From contig NZ_CP071839.1 in the NCBI RefSeq assembly GCF_017526105.1, positions 2,780,501-2,844,500 on the forward strand: a stretch of DNA of 64,000 nucleotides, read 5' to 3'. The stretch is from Streptomyces cyanogenus (GTDB lineage: Bacteria > Actinomycetota > Actinomycetes > Streptomycetales > Streptomycetaceae). The translations under genes and the position numbers were made by a program. The notes beneath the pieces were generated by a model, which was given only the letters and a program-made list of their open reading frames with translations, was not told the origin of the DNA and searched no databases. Below are positions 51,895 to 59,889 of the stretch, in pieces. Numbering within the stretch: position 1 is the stretch's first letter; every line of letters starts with the position of its first letter.

Positions 51895-52192
51895 GACACA
51901 CCCTCTTCGGCCGCCGGGGTCCGGTCGAAGCGATGGCGACCTGCACCGGGCCACGGCAAGGACATCGCATTGGACGACCCCTTTCCGGCCCTTCCACGAG
52001 TAGTGATCACTCACCGCGGACGGCGCCGCCCGGCGCCGCCGAGACACGCCACCGACGGGTCACGGCCCGAAAACCACTCTCAACATACTCGGTCGGCTCC
52101 GTCGGCGCCGAAGGATGGGCCATCGGCACCGCCTGGGCGCCGCCTCTCCCACGCCGCGCATCCGGGATGCCGGGCGAGTCCCCGAGTCGCTG
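51895..52192. other. Intergenic region upstream of the phosphatase
   Basis: A 10-bp palindrome AGTGATCACT (52002-52011) lies about 110 bp before the phosphatase start and could be part of its promoter. No gene is seen. Confidence 0.4.
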
Positions 52193-52646
52193 TCATGCGC
52201 GCCAGGTCCCGTCGGTCGGCCACCCGGGGCAGACGGACAGCGGGCAGGGGCGCCGCGCCAGACAGCGTCGATTTTTCTGCTCGCCCCGCCCCCGCCTGAT
52301 GTGAATCGGGGGCCGCCGCGCGTGGCGGTGCACGCGTCCATCAGCGAACGTACCGTGGGTGCCCGACAGGCGCATGATCCGTGCGAGCGAGCACGGGACG
52401 GCGCACAGCCGCAGGTCCACGCCGTGATGGCGGGCGGTGCGAGCCGACGCCAGGAACACGGTCAGGTCCGTGAGTCACCGAAGCAAAGGGCACTCAGGTC
52501 GATCACCGCGCGCCGGTGGTCGGCCATCGCGCGCCGCGCAAGGCCGCACGGACCTCCGGCGCGGTGGCGCCGTCCAGTTCCCCGGCCACTGCCACCCGGC
52601 GACTGCCAGGCTCAGTGGTCCGCACTGCCACAGTGAGCGCATCCAC
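52193..52646 (-). pseudogene. Frameshifted STAS anti-sigma antagonist gene
   Basis: From a GTG at 52646 the first frame reads ALTVAVRTTEPGSRRVAVAG then ELDGATAPEVRAALRGA, a typical STAS N-terminus. A frameshift near 52520 moves to MADHRRAVIDLSALCFGDS, the beta-strand before the phospho-Ser loop. A second frameshift near 52460 leads to LTVFLASARTARHHGVDLRL and a degenerate tail. The expected Ser-Gly-Leu site is disrupted. Two separate indels within 60 bp make it a relic. Confidence 0.7.
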
Positions 52647-53081
52647 CGGCGTCCTCTTCGCTCGGGAACCCTCCCTCCAGGAGAACCCCAACCGCCCCGC
52701 CGCGTCCACGCACGCCCAGCACTGCCGCTTCGACCACCCACAGCGGCAACACGCCCTCCCACCCCAGAAGACGCATCCCGGCAGCACCGTCCACACGGAC
52801 CTGCAACCCCGCGATGCTGGTCTCAGACCACCCACGGCCCTCGTCGCACTCCATGCCTCATCATCCACGCGGCCGGCCGGACCGGCTCCGGGACACTCCG
52901 GACAGCGGCCCGCCCGCGGGCCCGCGATCGCGCCCCAGGTGCCCCGCGGGTCATGTGGAGCCATGAGCGAGACATATCGGCCCGGGGAGCGGGTGCCGTA
53001 GAGCGGTATCTACGACTCCCCGGCACCCCTCGGCAGCCGTAGGTGCCTGGGGGTCGGCACGAGCGGTCGCCGCGGCGGCCG
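52647..53081. other. 430-bp region, no gene recognised
   Basis: Open frames on both strands have biased Arg/Pro/Cys content and no domain resemblance. No hairpin with T tract, palindrome or promoter was convincing. Confidence 0.4.
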
Positions 53082-53840
53082 TCAGCGGCGCCGGGCGGCT
53101 TCGGCGATGAGAGCGGCGGTGAGCCCGCCGCGCTGGTAGGGGAAGTTGTGGGCGCCGGGAACCGTCGCCCACCGTCCGCGCGGCGCGCGAGCGGCCAACT
53201 CGCTCACCCACGGCTCCGGGGACAAGGCGTCGTGTTCACCCCGCAAGATGAGCGTCGGGCAGGTCACCCGGTCCATCACCCGCTCCGGAACATCCTGGAG
53301 CGCCGCACGCAGGTACCGGTGGAGTTCTCGTCCGGCGCGCAGGTAGTAAGGCGCCGTCACACGGATCTCGCCGGGCGATTCGTGCGCCAGCGTGCCGGGC
53401 AGGGCCCGCAGCAGGCCGGTCACCCGGCGTGCCCCGGGCGCGAAGGTCGGGCCCATCAGCACCAGCGAGCACACCGTCTCGGGATGGTCCGCGGCCACTC
53501 GGCAGGCGACCTGAGCACCGGTGGAATGACCCGCGAGCACGACCGGTTCTCGGGCAACCGCGGCGAGCCAGGCGGACACCGTCTCCGCGAGGGCGGGAAT
53601 GCGCGGGGGACAGACGGCGCGGGGCCGTCGATGGCCGAATCCTGGCACGTCCAGGAGAAACGAGTGCGACCACGCGCCGCACCCTTCCAGGGTGTCGATC
53701 AGGTAACCCAGGGCCCCCAGCCCAGGGACCAGGACCACGGGGGGCGCCCCCGGACGGCCGCCCGTCTGCAGACTCCGTACCCAGTGCCCTGCTACCTGGT
53801 CCCAGCGGGCAGTGGACCGCTCCCGCCCGGCTGTGCGCAT
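53082..53840 (-). CDS. Alpha/beta hydrolase
   Basis: The 252-residue protein has the alpha/beta hydrolase fold. The oxyanion region is VVLVPGLGALGYL and the nucleophile elbow is GHSTG (Ser near residue 106). The acidic residue lies in LILRGEHDALSPEPW, and the catalytic His is in VPGAHNFPYQRGG. No signal peptide is seen. The substrate is unknown. The start ATG at 53840 is the first in frame and has no clear ribosome site. It stands alone between relics and the coiled-coil gene cluster. Confidence 0.85.
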   Translation of the reverse strand: MRTAGRERSTARWDQVAGHWVRSLQTGGRPGAPPVVLVPGLGALGYLIDTLEGCGAWSHSFLLDVPGFGHRRPRAVCPPRIPALAETVSAWLAAVAREPVVLAGHSTGAQVACRVAADHPETVCSLVLMGPTFAPGARRVTGLLRALPGTLAHESPGEIRVTAPYYLRAGRELHRYLRAALQDVPERVMDRVTCPTLILRGEHDALSPEPWVSELAARAPRGRWATVPGAHNFPYQRGGLTAALIAEAARRR

Positions 53841-54091
53841 GCGCTACGCGTTCCCCTCCGGGTCCCTCGGACGCCACAGCCGGAGTTCGCTCGCCTGAAC
53901 CGGCCGCACCGTTTGCCTCACCCAGGCTCTCTCCAGCTCTGCGCCGCACCCGCGCCGTATGGCCGTCCGACACCGACTGGACAGCTCCGGTGATCCACGT
54001 CCTGCTGCGTCCGGGCGCGCCGGCACTGGGCGCCTGCGCCGCCTGCACTTCGGCCATGTCGGGGACTCGCCTGAGCCGGGGACATGAGTAC

Positions 54092-54757
54092 TCACTGTTG
54101 CCGGCTCTGGTCGCTGAGGTGCTCAGCGGAGTCGCGGGCCTGGTCGGCGACCGTGCCGGCCTGCTCGCGGGCTTCGTACTGGGTGGCGCGGGCGGCCTCG
54201 CCTGCGGTGTCCTTCACTTCCTCGGCCGCGCTCTGTGCTGCCTCCTGGGCGCCTTCCTTCAGGTTCTGCGCGGACTCGAGTGCGGCCTGTTTCACGGGTT
54301 CCAGGGCTTCTCGCCCCTGTTCCATCAGGCCGGAGGCGGCCTGCTGTTCGCTCTGCGAGGCCGGCAGCAGGGAGGAGGCCAGCACACCGGTACCGAAGGC
54401 GATCAGACCGGCTGCCAGCGGATGCCCTTGTGTCTGTCGGACGGCCTCTTCGGGGGCCTGCCTGACCGCTTCACCGGCCTGCTGGGCCGTGTCGCGGGCG
54501 GCACCCGTGGCCTGCCCGGCGCTTTCCTGCAGGGAACCGGCCGCTGACCGCGCGGTGCCGGCGAGGCTTTGCGCGGTGTCCGAGGCGGAGCCCATGACCC
54601 ACTCCCGCAGGCCGGTGACCTTACCGCGCACCCGGTCCGTGCGGCGCCGGACCATCTGACGAGGGCTGGCCCGGTGGACGAGCCGGTTGACATCGGTGGA
54701 CAGGCGGTCGCGGGTGGCGTCGATGTCCGCTCTCATCTGGTCGGGTGACGTGCCCAT
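54092..54757 (-). CDS. DUF3618-type coiled-coil membrane protein
   Basis: The 221-residue protein begins with the DUF3618 signature SPDQMRADIDATRDRLSTDV (about residues 4-23). Long Ala/Glu/Gln-rich helices follow, predicted as coiled coil, around one short hydrophobic segment (LAAGLIAFGTGVLASSLLP). It is the last of three overlapping genes encoding membrane/coiled-coil proteins. The ATG at 54757 follows AAGGAG inside the previous gene (25-bp overlap). Such sets are common in Streptomyces and seem linked to envelope or stress responses, but no role is established. Confidence 0.85.
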   Translation of the reverse strand: MGTSPDQMRADIDATRDRLSTDVNRLVHRASPRQMVRRRTDRVRGKVTGLREWVMGSASDTAQSLAGTARSAAGSLQESAGQATGAARDTAQQAGEAVRQAPEEAVRQTQGHPLAAGLIAFGTGVLASSLLPASQSEQQAASGLMEQGREALEPVKQAALESAQNLKEGAQEAAQSAAEEVKDTAGEAARATQYEAREQAGTVADQARDSAEHLSDQSRQQ

Positions 54758-55149
54758 TGCGCGTTCTCCTTCATCGTTTCGACGGTTTTCTCGGGCGTGG
54801 GGGACACGGTGCGCATCCGGGCACGGCCCCGCGCATAGAGCACGGCTGCCACCACGGCCCATACGGCGGTGACGATCAGCGCGGCCCAGCCGCCGTCCAT
54901 CACGTTGGCCAGGCCCAGGACGGCGGCCAGGGACAGAAACAGCAGGGTCATGTAGCCGGCGAACCCGGCCCCGCCGTACATGCCGGCCGCCTTACCGGCC
55001 TTGGTCGCTTCCTGCCTGACCTCGGTCTTGGCCAGCTCGACCTCCTGACGGAACAGGGTCTGAACGTCGGAGGTCACCTGAGACAGCAGCTCGCCCACGG
55101 ATTGGTCCCGACCGTAGGAGTCGCCCCGGTTCGATTGGACCGAGGACAT
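54733..55149 (-). CDS. Phage-holin-like (DUF1469-type) membrane protein
   Basis: The 138-residue protein starts with a polar segment, then the family motif VGELLSQVTSDVQTLFRQEV with ELAKTEVRQEA, an amphipathic helix typical of actinobacterial holin-superfamily III proteins. Two membrane helices follow (MTLLFLSLAAVLGLANV and LIVTAVWAVVAAVLYA). The C-terminal tail overlaps the next gene by 25 bp. The upstream gene ends one base before its ATG region, so all three genes are one operon. It is not a phage gene here; no phage genes surround it. Confidence 0.85.
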   Translation of the reverse strand: MSSVQSNRGDSYGRDQSVGELLSQVTSDVQTLFRQEVELAKTEVRQEATKAGKAAGMYGGAGFAGYMTLLFLSLAAVLGLANVMDGGWAALIVTAVWAVVAAVLYARGRARMRTVSPTPEKTVETMKENAQWARHPTR

Positions 55150-55150
55150 C

Positions 55151-55858
55151 TCACACCCCCGATTGCGGAGGCGTCGGCATGTCAGCGGCAGCCGGACTTG
55201 TGGGCGGCACGGGCGGCGGTGTGTACGGCGCGGCCGGTGGTGACACCGGCTGCGGTGGTGTCCACTGACCGGCACCCGGAGGTGGCGTCGGCATGTCAGG
55301 CTCGACCGAGTACTGCGGCCGCACCGCTCCCGCGGACTGCTCCTGCCCGCCGTCGCCGGACTGCGCGGCCTTGCCCGCCACCTTCCCCAGACGTCCCACG
55401 GCCAGTCCCGCCAGCAACGCCCCGCCCAGGAACAGCCCGGGGCGCCGACGGGCGAACCTCTGAAGGTCGCCGACGATGCCTTCGACTCCCTGCTTGTCCA
55501 CGTAGTCGGCCGCCCGGTGTCCGCGGTCGGCCATCTGGGCCGCCACGCTGCGGGCGGGCGAGTCGCCCGGAGCGTTCTCCGCCAGCTCGGTCAGGTCCTG
55601 TGCCCACTGCCGCAACACTCCCGCGGCCCGCCGGGTCTGTCCTTCGGCTTCGTCCATGGCACGGCTGCGCAGCTCCTGGACGACTGAGCCGGCCTGCTGC
55701 CGCGCCTCGTCCACGACCTCCTTCGCCTGCTGAACGGCCGTGGATGCCACCTGGCCCGCGGCCTGTCTGGCCTGATCGGCCGTCGCCGACGTCTCTGTCT
55801 TGACTGCTTGCCCGGCCTGCTGCAGCTTGCCGCCCCCGTCAGATACGGACTCACTCAT
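55151..55858 (-). CDS. Ala-rich coiled-coil protein with Pro-rich tail
   Basis: The 235-residue protein has a long N-terminal amphipathic region of Ala/Gln/Val repeats (AGQVASTAVQQAKEVVDEAR), a central membrane or hairpin helix (RPGLFLGGALLAGLAVGRLG) and a Pro-rich cytoplasmic tail (PPAAPYTPPPVPPTSP). It is the first of three related genes. The ATG at 55858 follows GAGGAG. The tail may bind SH3-like or scaffold partners. No enzyme motif is present. Confidence 0.85.
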   Translation of the reverse strand: MSESVSDGGGKLQQAGQAVKTETSATADQARQAAGQVASTAVQQAKEVVDEARQQAGSVVQELRSRAMDEAEGQTRRAAGVLRQWAQDLTELAENAPGDSPARSVAAQMADRGHRAADYVDKQGVEGIVGDLQRFARRRPGLFLGGALLAGLAVGRLGKVAGKAAQSGDGGQEQSAGAVRPQYSVEPDMPTPPPGAGQWTPPQPVSPPAAPYTPPPVPPTSPAAADMPTPPQSGV

Positions 55859-56090
55859 CAGCACTCTCCTCGGCGAGCCGGCCCCATGGCTCTCATGGGT
55901 CGCTTCACCCGAGTGACTACTCAGAGGGGATTCACACCTTTTTACGAGAAGAACGGTGTTCCTCCAGGAATGTCCTTGATTTTGAGAACCGGGGGCCGCA
56001 CAAGGTGGCGACTGAGTTGCGCTGGACGGTCGCGCGGGAAGGGGAGTCAGAGCGCTGCCACCGCGAGGGCATACCGTCGGCGACATGTCG
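55859..56090 (-). other. Upstream region of the three-gene membrane operon
   Basis: About 230 bp with a comparatively AT-rich stretch (55920-55990). A GAGT-GACT-ACTC dyad (about 55909-55920) lies where a promoter is expected. No gene is seen. Confidence 0.4.
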
Positions 56091-56112
56091 GAAAAGAGCC
56101 GCTGACCTGCGG
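56091..56112 (-). terminator. Terminator of RNase P RNA
   Basis: On the minus strand CCGC-AGGTCA-GCGG is followed by CTCTTTT, just after the 3' P1 strand of rnpB. Confidence 0.6.
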
Positions 56113-56123
56113 AAGAAATGAGC

Positions 56124-56534
56124 GGCAGACGAGTCGGGCTGTACGCCGGGTTCTGTTCCCCGGTGCCCTCGCGGGCGCCGGGGCGACGGCCATCCATCTA
56201 GGGCCGGCGTTGCCGCCGGCCTCGTGCGGTCTACCCGCGGACTCGGGCGGGCAGCCCTCGGTCGTCCGCGCAGGGACACCGGGGTGTCCCCTCTTGACCT
56301 TGCTCCGGGTGGGGTTTACCTAGCTGCCCAGGTCACCCTGGGCACTGGTGGTCTCTTACACCACCGTTTCACCCTTACCAGGGGCCTAAGCCCCGGGCGG
56401 TCTGCTTTCTGTGGCACTGTCCCGCGGGTCACCCCGGGTGGCCGTTAGCCACCACCCTGCCCTGTGGAGCCCGGACGTTCCTCGGGAAGCCCCCTAGGGG
56501 GACTCCACGCGGCCGTCCGCCCGGCTCGTCTGCC
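56124..56534 (-). ncRNA. rnpB: RNase P RNA, class A
   Basis: The catalytic RNA of RNase P matures tRNA 5' ends. The ends pair as helix P1 (GGCAGACGAG at 56534-56525 with its complement at 56133-56124). The conserved core is present: GAGGAACGTCCGGGCTCCAC near the 5' end (CR I), the ACAGAAA segment of CR II/III, GGTAAGGGTGAAACGGTGG, GTAAGAGACCACC, and near the 3' end AGATGGATG followed by ACAGAACCCGGCGTACAG (CR V). The length of about 411 nt is normal for Streptomyces. Its 5' end overlaps the last 41 bp of the EamA gene. Confidence 0.96.
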
Positions 56535-57423
56535 GTGCCGACCATGGTACCCGGCGGGAGCCGGGCCGCGGACCGGCGGCCGTGGCCAGGACCGAGCCGG
56601 CCAGGATGAGCGCGAACGCGGCCAGCACCGGGAGGGTCAGCGGCTCGTGCAGGAACAGCGCGCCCGCGGCCACCGCGACCGCCGGGTTGACGTACGTGAT
56701 CACCGTGGCCCGGGTGGGACCGGCCTCCCTGATCAGTTCCAGGAACGCCACGAAGGCCACCGCGGTGCAGATCACGCCCAGTCCGGCCAGCGCGGCCAGC
56801 ACGGTGGGCGCGGGCACGGCGGACGGTCGGGTCAGCGCGGCGGCGGGGGCGTAGACCAGGGCGGCCAGGGCCAGGCAGGCGGCGGTCAGGTGGAGGGACG
56901 GGACCTCCTTGAGGCGGCGGGCCGCGATCAGGGGCGCGGTGGCGTAGCCCAGGACCGTCAGCAGGACCTCCAGCAGGGAGCGGGCGTCGCCGCCGGTGAG
57001 GTGCGGCAGGGTGAGGACCGCGACCCCGGCGAGGCCCAGGGCCAGGCCCGTCACGCGGCGGACGCCGAGGTGTTCGGTGTCGCCGAGGAGCCGGGCCAGG
57101 ACCACGCCGACGATCGGCACGCCCGCGATCAGCAGGCCCGCCGTCGAGCTGGACAGGTGCCGTTCGGCGTCGGTGAGGGTGAACCAGGGGATCATGATCT
57201 CCAGGACCGCGAAGGCCAGCAGGGGGCGCCAGTGGGTCCGTACCGCCGTCACGAAGCCGCCTTGGCGCAGGGCGAACGGGAGCAGCAGGAGCGCGCCGAG
57301 CGCGCACCGCGTGAACACCACCACCGGCGGGGACACCGCGTCCACCGCCACCTTGATCATCAGATAGGGGATGCCCCAGACCACTCCCATCAGGGAGAAC
57401 AGGAACCAGCCGCGTGCAGTCAT
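56494..57423 (-). CDS. EamA-family (DMT) transporter
   Basis: The 309-residue protein has ten hydrophobic helices in two EamA repeats (GVVWGIPYLMIKVAVDAVSP in the first and AGLGVICTAVAFVAFLELIR in the second). Members export amino acids or metabolites. The ATG at 57423 overlaps the AraC-regulator stop, so both genes form an operon. The last 14 codons lie inside the rnpB gene, so the coding sequence and the RNase P RNA share DNA. Confidence 0.9.
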   Translation of the reverse strand: MTARGWFLFSLMGVVWGIPYLMIKVAVDAVSPPVVVFTRCALGALLLLPFALRQGGFVTAVRTHWRPLLAFAVLEIMIPWFTLTDAERHLSSSTAGLLIAGVPIVGVVLARLLGDTEHLGVRRVTGLALGLAGVAVLTLPHLTGGDARSLLEVLLTVLGYATAPLIAARRLKEVPSLHLTAACLALAALVYAPAAALTRPSAVPAPTVLAALAGLGVICTAVAFVAFLELIREAGPTRATVITYVNPAVAVAAGALFLHEPLTLPVLAAFALILAGSVLATAAGPRPGSRRVPWSARQTSRADGRVESP

Positions 57424-58268
57424 GCGGCCGAGTGTCGGCCCCCCGGTCCGGGCCTGTCTTGAACGCTGTTGCGATAGGCCGCCGGGGTCACCCCGAGCAC
57501 CCGGCGGAACCAGCGGGTCAGGTGCGCCTGGTCGGCGAAGCCGACGAGAGGGGCCACCTCGGCGGGGCGCAGGCCGCTCTCCAGCAGGACCCGCGCCTTG
57601 GTCACCCGGTGCTGGGCGAGCCAGGCGTAGGGGGGTATGCCCATCGTCGTACGGAAGGCGCGCAGCAGCTGGTAGCGGGAGAGGCCGAGGTCGGTGGCGA
57701 GCAGGGCGAGGGAGGGCGGGTCGGTGAGTTCGTCGGCGAGGCGGTCGCGGACCGTGCGGGCCACGGCGTCGGCGCCGGGGACGCGGTCGGGGGCCGGTCT
57801 CGCGGTGGAGTGGCGCCGGGCGAGCGCGGTCAGCAGCCAGGGCAGGACGGACTCGGCCTCCAGGGCGTCGGGGCAGGCGCTCAGTTCCGTGTGGGCGGTG
57901 CGCAGGGCCGTGGCCAGCGCGGGGTCGTCGACGAGGGGTTCGCGGAAGTGCGGCAGGCCGCCGAGGGTGCCGTCGGCCAGCAGGGACGGCTCGGCGTACA
58001 GGGCTCGGTAGGCGTAGCCGTCGGTGCTGTTGCCGGGCCCGCCGGTGTGCATCTCGCCGGGCTCTAGGACGACGATCGTGCCCGGGCCGGTGCGGATGTG
58101 CCCGCCCCGGTAGTCGATGATCTCGGAGCCGCCGACGCACACCCCGACGGTGTACTCGTCGTGGGCGTGCGGTGCGTAGACGTGCCGGCGGAAGCTCGCG
58201 GTGAGCAGGTCGAGCGGGGGCCCGCAGCGGCCCAGCCGGGCCCGTGTCCACCGTGCCTGTTCCCCCAT
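57420..58268 (-). CDS. AraC-family transcriptional regulator
   Basis: The 282-residue protein has an N-terminal cupin sensor domain (HVYAPHAHDEYTVGVCVGG, EPGEMHTGGPGN). The C-terminal AraC double helix-turn-helix comprises LALLATDLGLSRYQLLRAFR and VAPLVGFADQAHLTRWFRRV, ending in GVTPAAYRNS. It is coupled to the EamA exporter and probably controls it in response to the exported compound. The ATG at 58268 opens the conserved domain. Confidence 0.92.
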   Translation of the reverse strand: MGEQARWTRARLGRCGPPLDLLTASFRRHVYAPHAHDEYTVGVCVGGSEIIDYRGGHIRTGPGTIVVLEPGEMHTGGPGNSTDGYAYRALYAEPSLLADGTLGGLPHFREPLVDDPALATALRTAHTELSACPDALEAESVLPWLLTALARRHSTARPAPDRVPGADAVARTVRDRLADELTDPPSLALLATDLGLSRYQLLRAFRTTMGIPPYAWLAQHRVTKARVLLESGLRPAEVAPLVGFADQAHLTRWFRRVLGVTPAAYRNSVQDRPGPGGRHSAA

Positions 58269-58401
58269 CGGACCCTCTCCTTCGCGACGCCTCCTGCCAA
58301 GGGTGCAACGCCGCCCGGCCCCGTTTCCATGCCGTTTCCGGGGGCCGGAGCGCCGGCGTCGGCCCTCCGGCCCCGCTCCCGTGCCGTCGCCGGGCCGCCG
58401 C

Positions 58402-58438
58402 TTGACCCCGACGCGACGTCAACGTCTGTACTGGGCCC
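58402..58438 (+). promoter_or_regulatory. MerR-type promoter with 19-bp spacer and dyad
   Basis: TTGACC (58402-58407), a 19-bp spacer and TGTACT (58427-58432) are followed by 6 nt and the ATG at 58439, so the mRNA is leaderless. The spacer contains GACGT-CA-ACGTC (58415-58426). A long spacer with a central dyad is the classic target that MerR proteins untwist. Confidence 0.8.
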
Positions 58439-59194
58439 ATGCGAATCGGAGAACTCGCCGCCGTCGTCGGTGTCACGACGCGCACGGTGCGGCACTACCA
58501 CCATCTGGGTCTGCTGCCCGAGCCCGAGCGCCGGCCCAACGGCTACCGGCGCTACACCCTGCGCCACGCCGTCGTCCTCGCCCGCATCCGGCGCCTGACC
58601 GAGCTGGGCCTGGGTCTCACGGAGGTGCGGGACGTGCTCGCCGACGACGCCGGCAAGGACCTCGCCGAGGTGCTGACCGAGCTGGAGGAGGACCTGGCCC
58701 GGCAGGAGGCGGAGATCCGGGAGCGCCGGCAGCGGCTGCATGTCCTGCTGGACGCCGGGGAGCTGCCCGCCGAGGGCCCCGTCTCGCCGCAACTGGCCGC
58801 TCTGCTGGCCGCGCTGCCCGCCGGGGACTCCCCCATGGCCGCCAGGGACCGGGAGTTCCTGGCCCTGGTCGACGGTGCGGCGCCACCGCGGGAGCGGGAG
58901 CGGCTGCTCTCCGCGCTGCGCGGCGCCCTGGAGGATCCGGACACGGTGGCGCGCTCCCGGCAGGCGTACGCCCTGCTGGACTCGCTGGCGGACGCCGGCC
59001 CGGACGACCCGCGCGTGGCAGGGGCGGCGCGCGCCCTGGCCGACTGCGTACCGCGCGAACTGCTGACACCTGGCCAACCCGTCGCGGCCAACGCCCTGTT
59101 GAACGCCTTGTACGCCGACCTCCGCCCGGCCCAGGCCGAGGTGGTCCGACGTGCGCTGAAGATCCTGACGGAGGAGACGGAGGAGGAGGGATGA
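58439..59194 (+). CDS. MerR-family transcriptional regulator
   Basis: The 251-residue protein has an N-terminal MerR winged helix (GELAAVVGVTTRTVRHYHHL and PNGYRRYTLRHAVVLARI) and a long coiled coil (LAEVLTELEEDLARQEAEIR), then a helical effector domain resembling TipAS-like regulators. No Cys pattern of metal sensors is present, so a small-molecule signal is likely. It appears autoregulated through the dyad in its own 19-bp spacer promoter. Its stop overlaps the next gene (ATGA). Confidence 0.92.
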   Translation: MRIGELAAVVGVTTRTVRHYHHLGLLPEPERRPNGYRRYTLRHAVVLARIRRLTELGLGLTEVRDVLADDAGKDLAEVLTELEEDLARQEAEIRERRQRLHVLLDAGELPAEGPVSPQLAALLAALPAGDSPMAARDREFLALVDGAAPPRERERLLSALRGALEDPDTVARSRQAYALLDSLADAGPDDPRVAGAARALADCVPRELLTPGQPVAANALLNALYADLRPAQAEVVRRALKILTEETEEEG

Positions 59195-59757
59195 CGACGG
59201 TGTACCGGCTGGCCCGGCACGAGCTGCGGCTGCTCGCCGGCCTGGCGCTGTGGCTGACCCGGCGCACCCACGGCACCGCCGGCGGGCGGGCCTTCGGGTA
59301 CGCGCGCGGGCAGGGTGCGACGATGCCGGCGCTGGCCTTCGTCTGCCTGATCGAGACGGCCGGTGTCGCGGTCATGCTCCGCGACCAGCCCGTGGCGCAC
59401 GACGTGATGCTCGTCCTGGACGGCTACACGGTGCTGTTCGTGGTCGCCCTGCACGCGGCCTGTGCGGTCCGCCCGCACGTACTCACCCCGGACGCGCTGC
59501 GCGTGCGGTACGGCGCCCACGTCGACCTGCGGATCCCGCTGACCGCGATCGCCGCCGTACGGCGCGAGAGCCGGGCCACGCACGAGCCGGCCGAGGGCAC
59601 GCTCGACCTGGCCGTCGGCTCCCGGACCACGGTGACGCTCGAACTCGCCGAGCCGGTGGTGCACACGAACCTGCTCGGCCGCGGCAGGCAGGTGGGCGTG
59701 GTGCGGCTGTACGCGGACGACACCGACGGGCTGGTCCGGGCGCTCACCCCCCGGTGA
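59191..59757 (+). CDS. Membrane protein with C-terminal PH-like domain
   Basis: The 188-residue protein has two or three membrane helices (MPALAFVCLIETAGVAVML, VMLVLDGYTVLFVVALHAA). A beta-rich domain follows (VRYGAHVDLRIPLTAIAAVR to TTVTLELAEPVVHTNLLGRG) that resembles bacterial PH-like (YdbS/DUF304) folds. The function is unknown. Translational coupling to the MerR gene suggests it is the regulator's main target. The ATG at 59191 follows GGAGGAGG. Confidence 0.82.
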   Translation: MTTVYRLARHELRLLAGLALWLTRRTHGTAGGRAFGYARGQGATMPALAFVCLIETAGVAVMLRDQPVAHDVMLVLDGYTVLFVVALHAACAVRPHVLTPDALRVRYGAHVDLRIPLTAIAAVRRESRATHEPAEGTLDLAVGSRTTVTLELAEPVVHTNLLGRGRQVGVVRLYADDTDGLVRALTPR

Positions 59758-59889
59758 CCAGCGCCTTCGCCGTCCCCGGTCCGGTTGCGGTGACATGTGT
59801 CCCACGGCGGGGCTGCCGGCGGGCGCGGGCGAGGCCGGGCGGGCGGGCGGTACGCCGTACCCTGGCGCGGAGGTCTACGTAAGGAGTAC

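Noticed and set aside
54733..55149. Holin-like gene as evidence of a prophage
   Set aside because: No phage structural, integrase or lysis genes are near. This holin-superfamily type is common on Streptomyces chromosomes.
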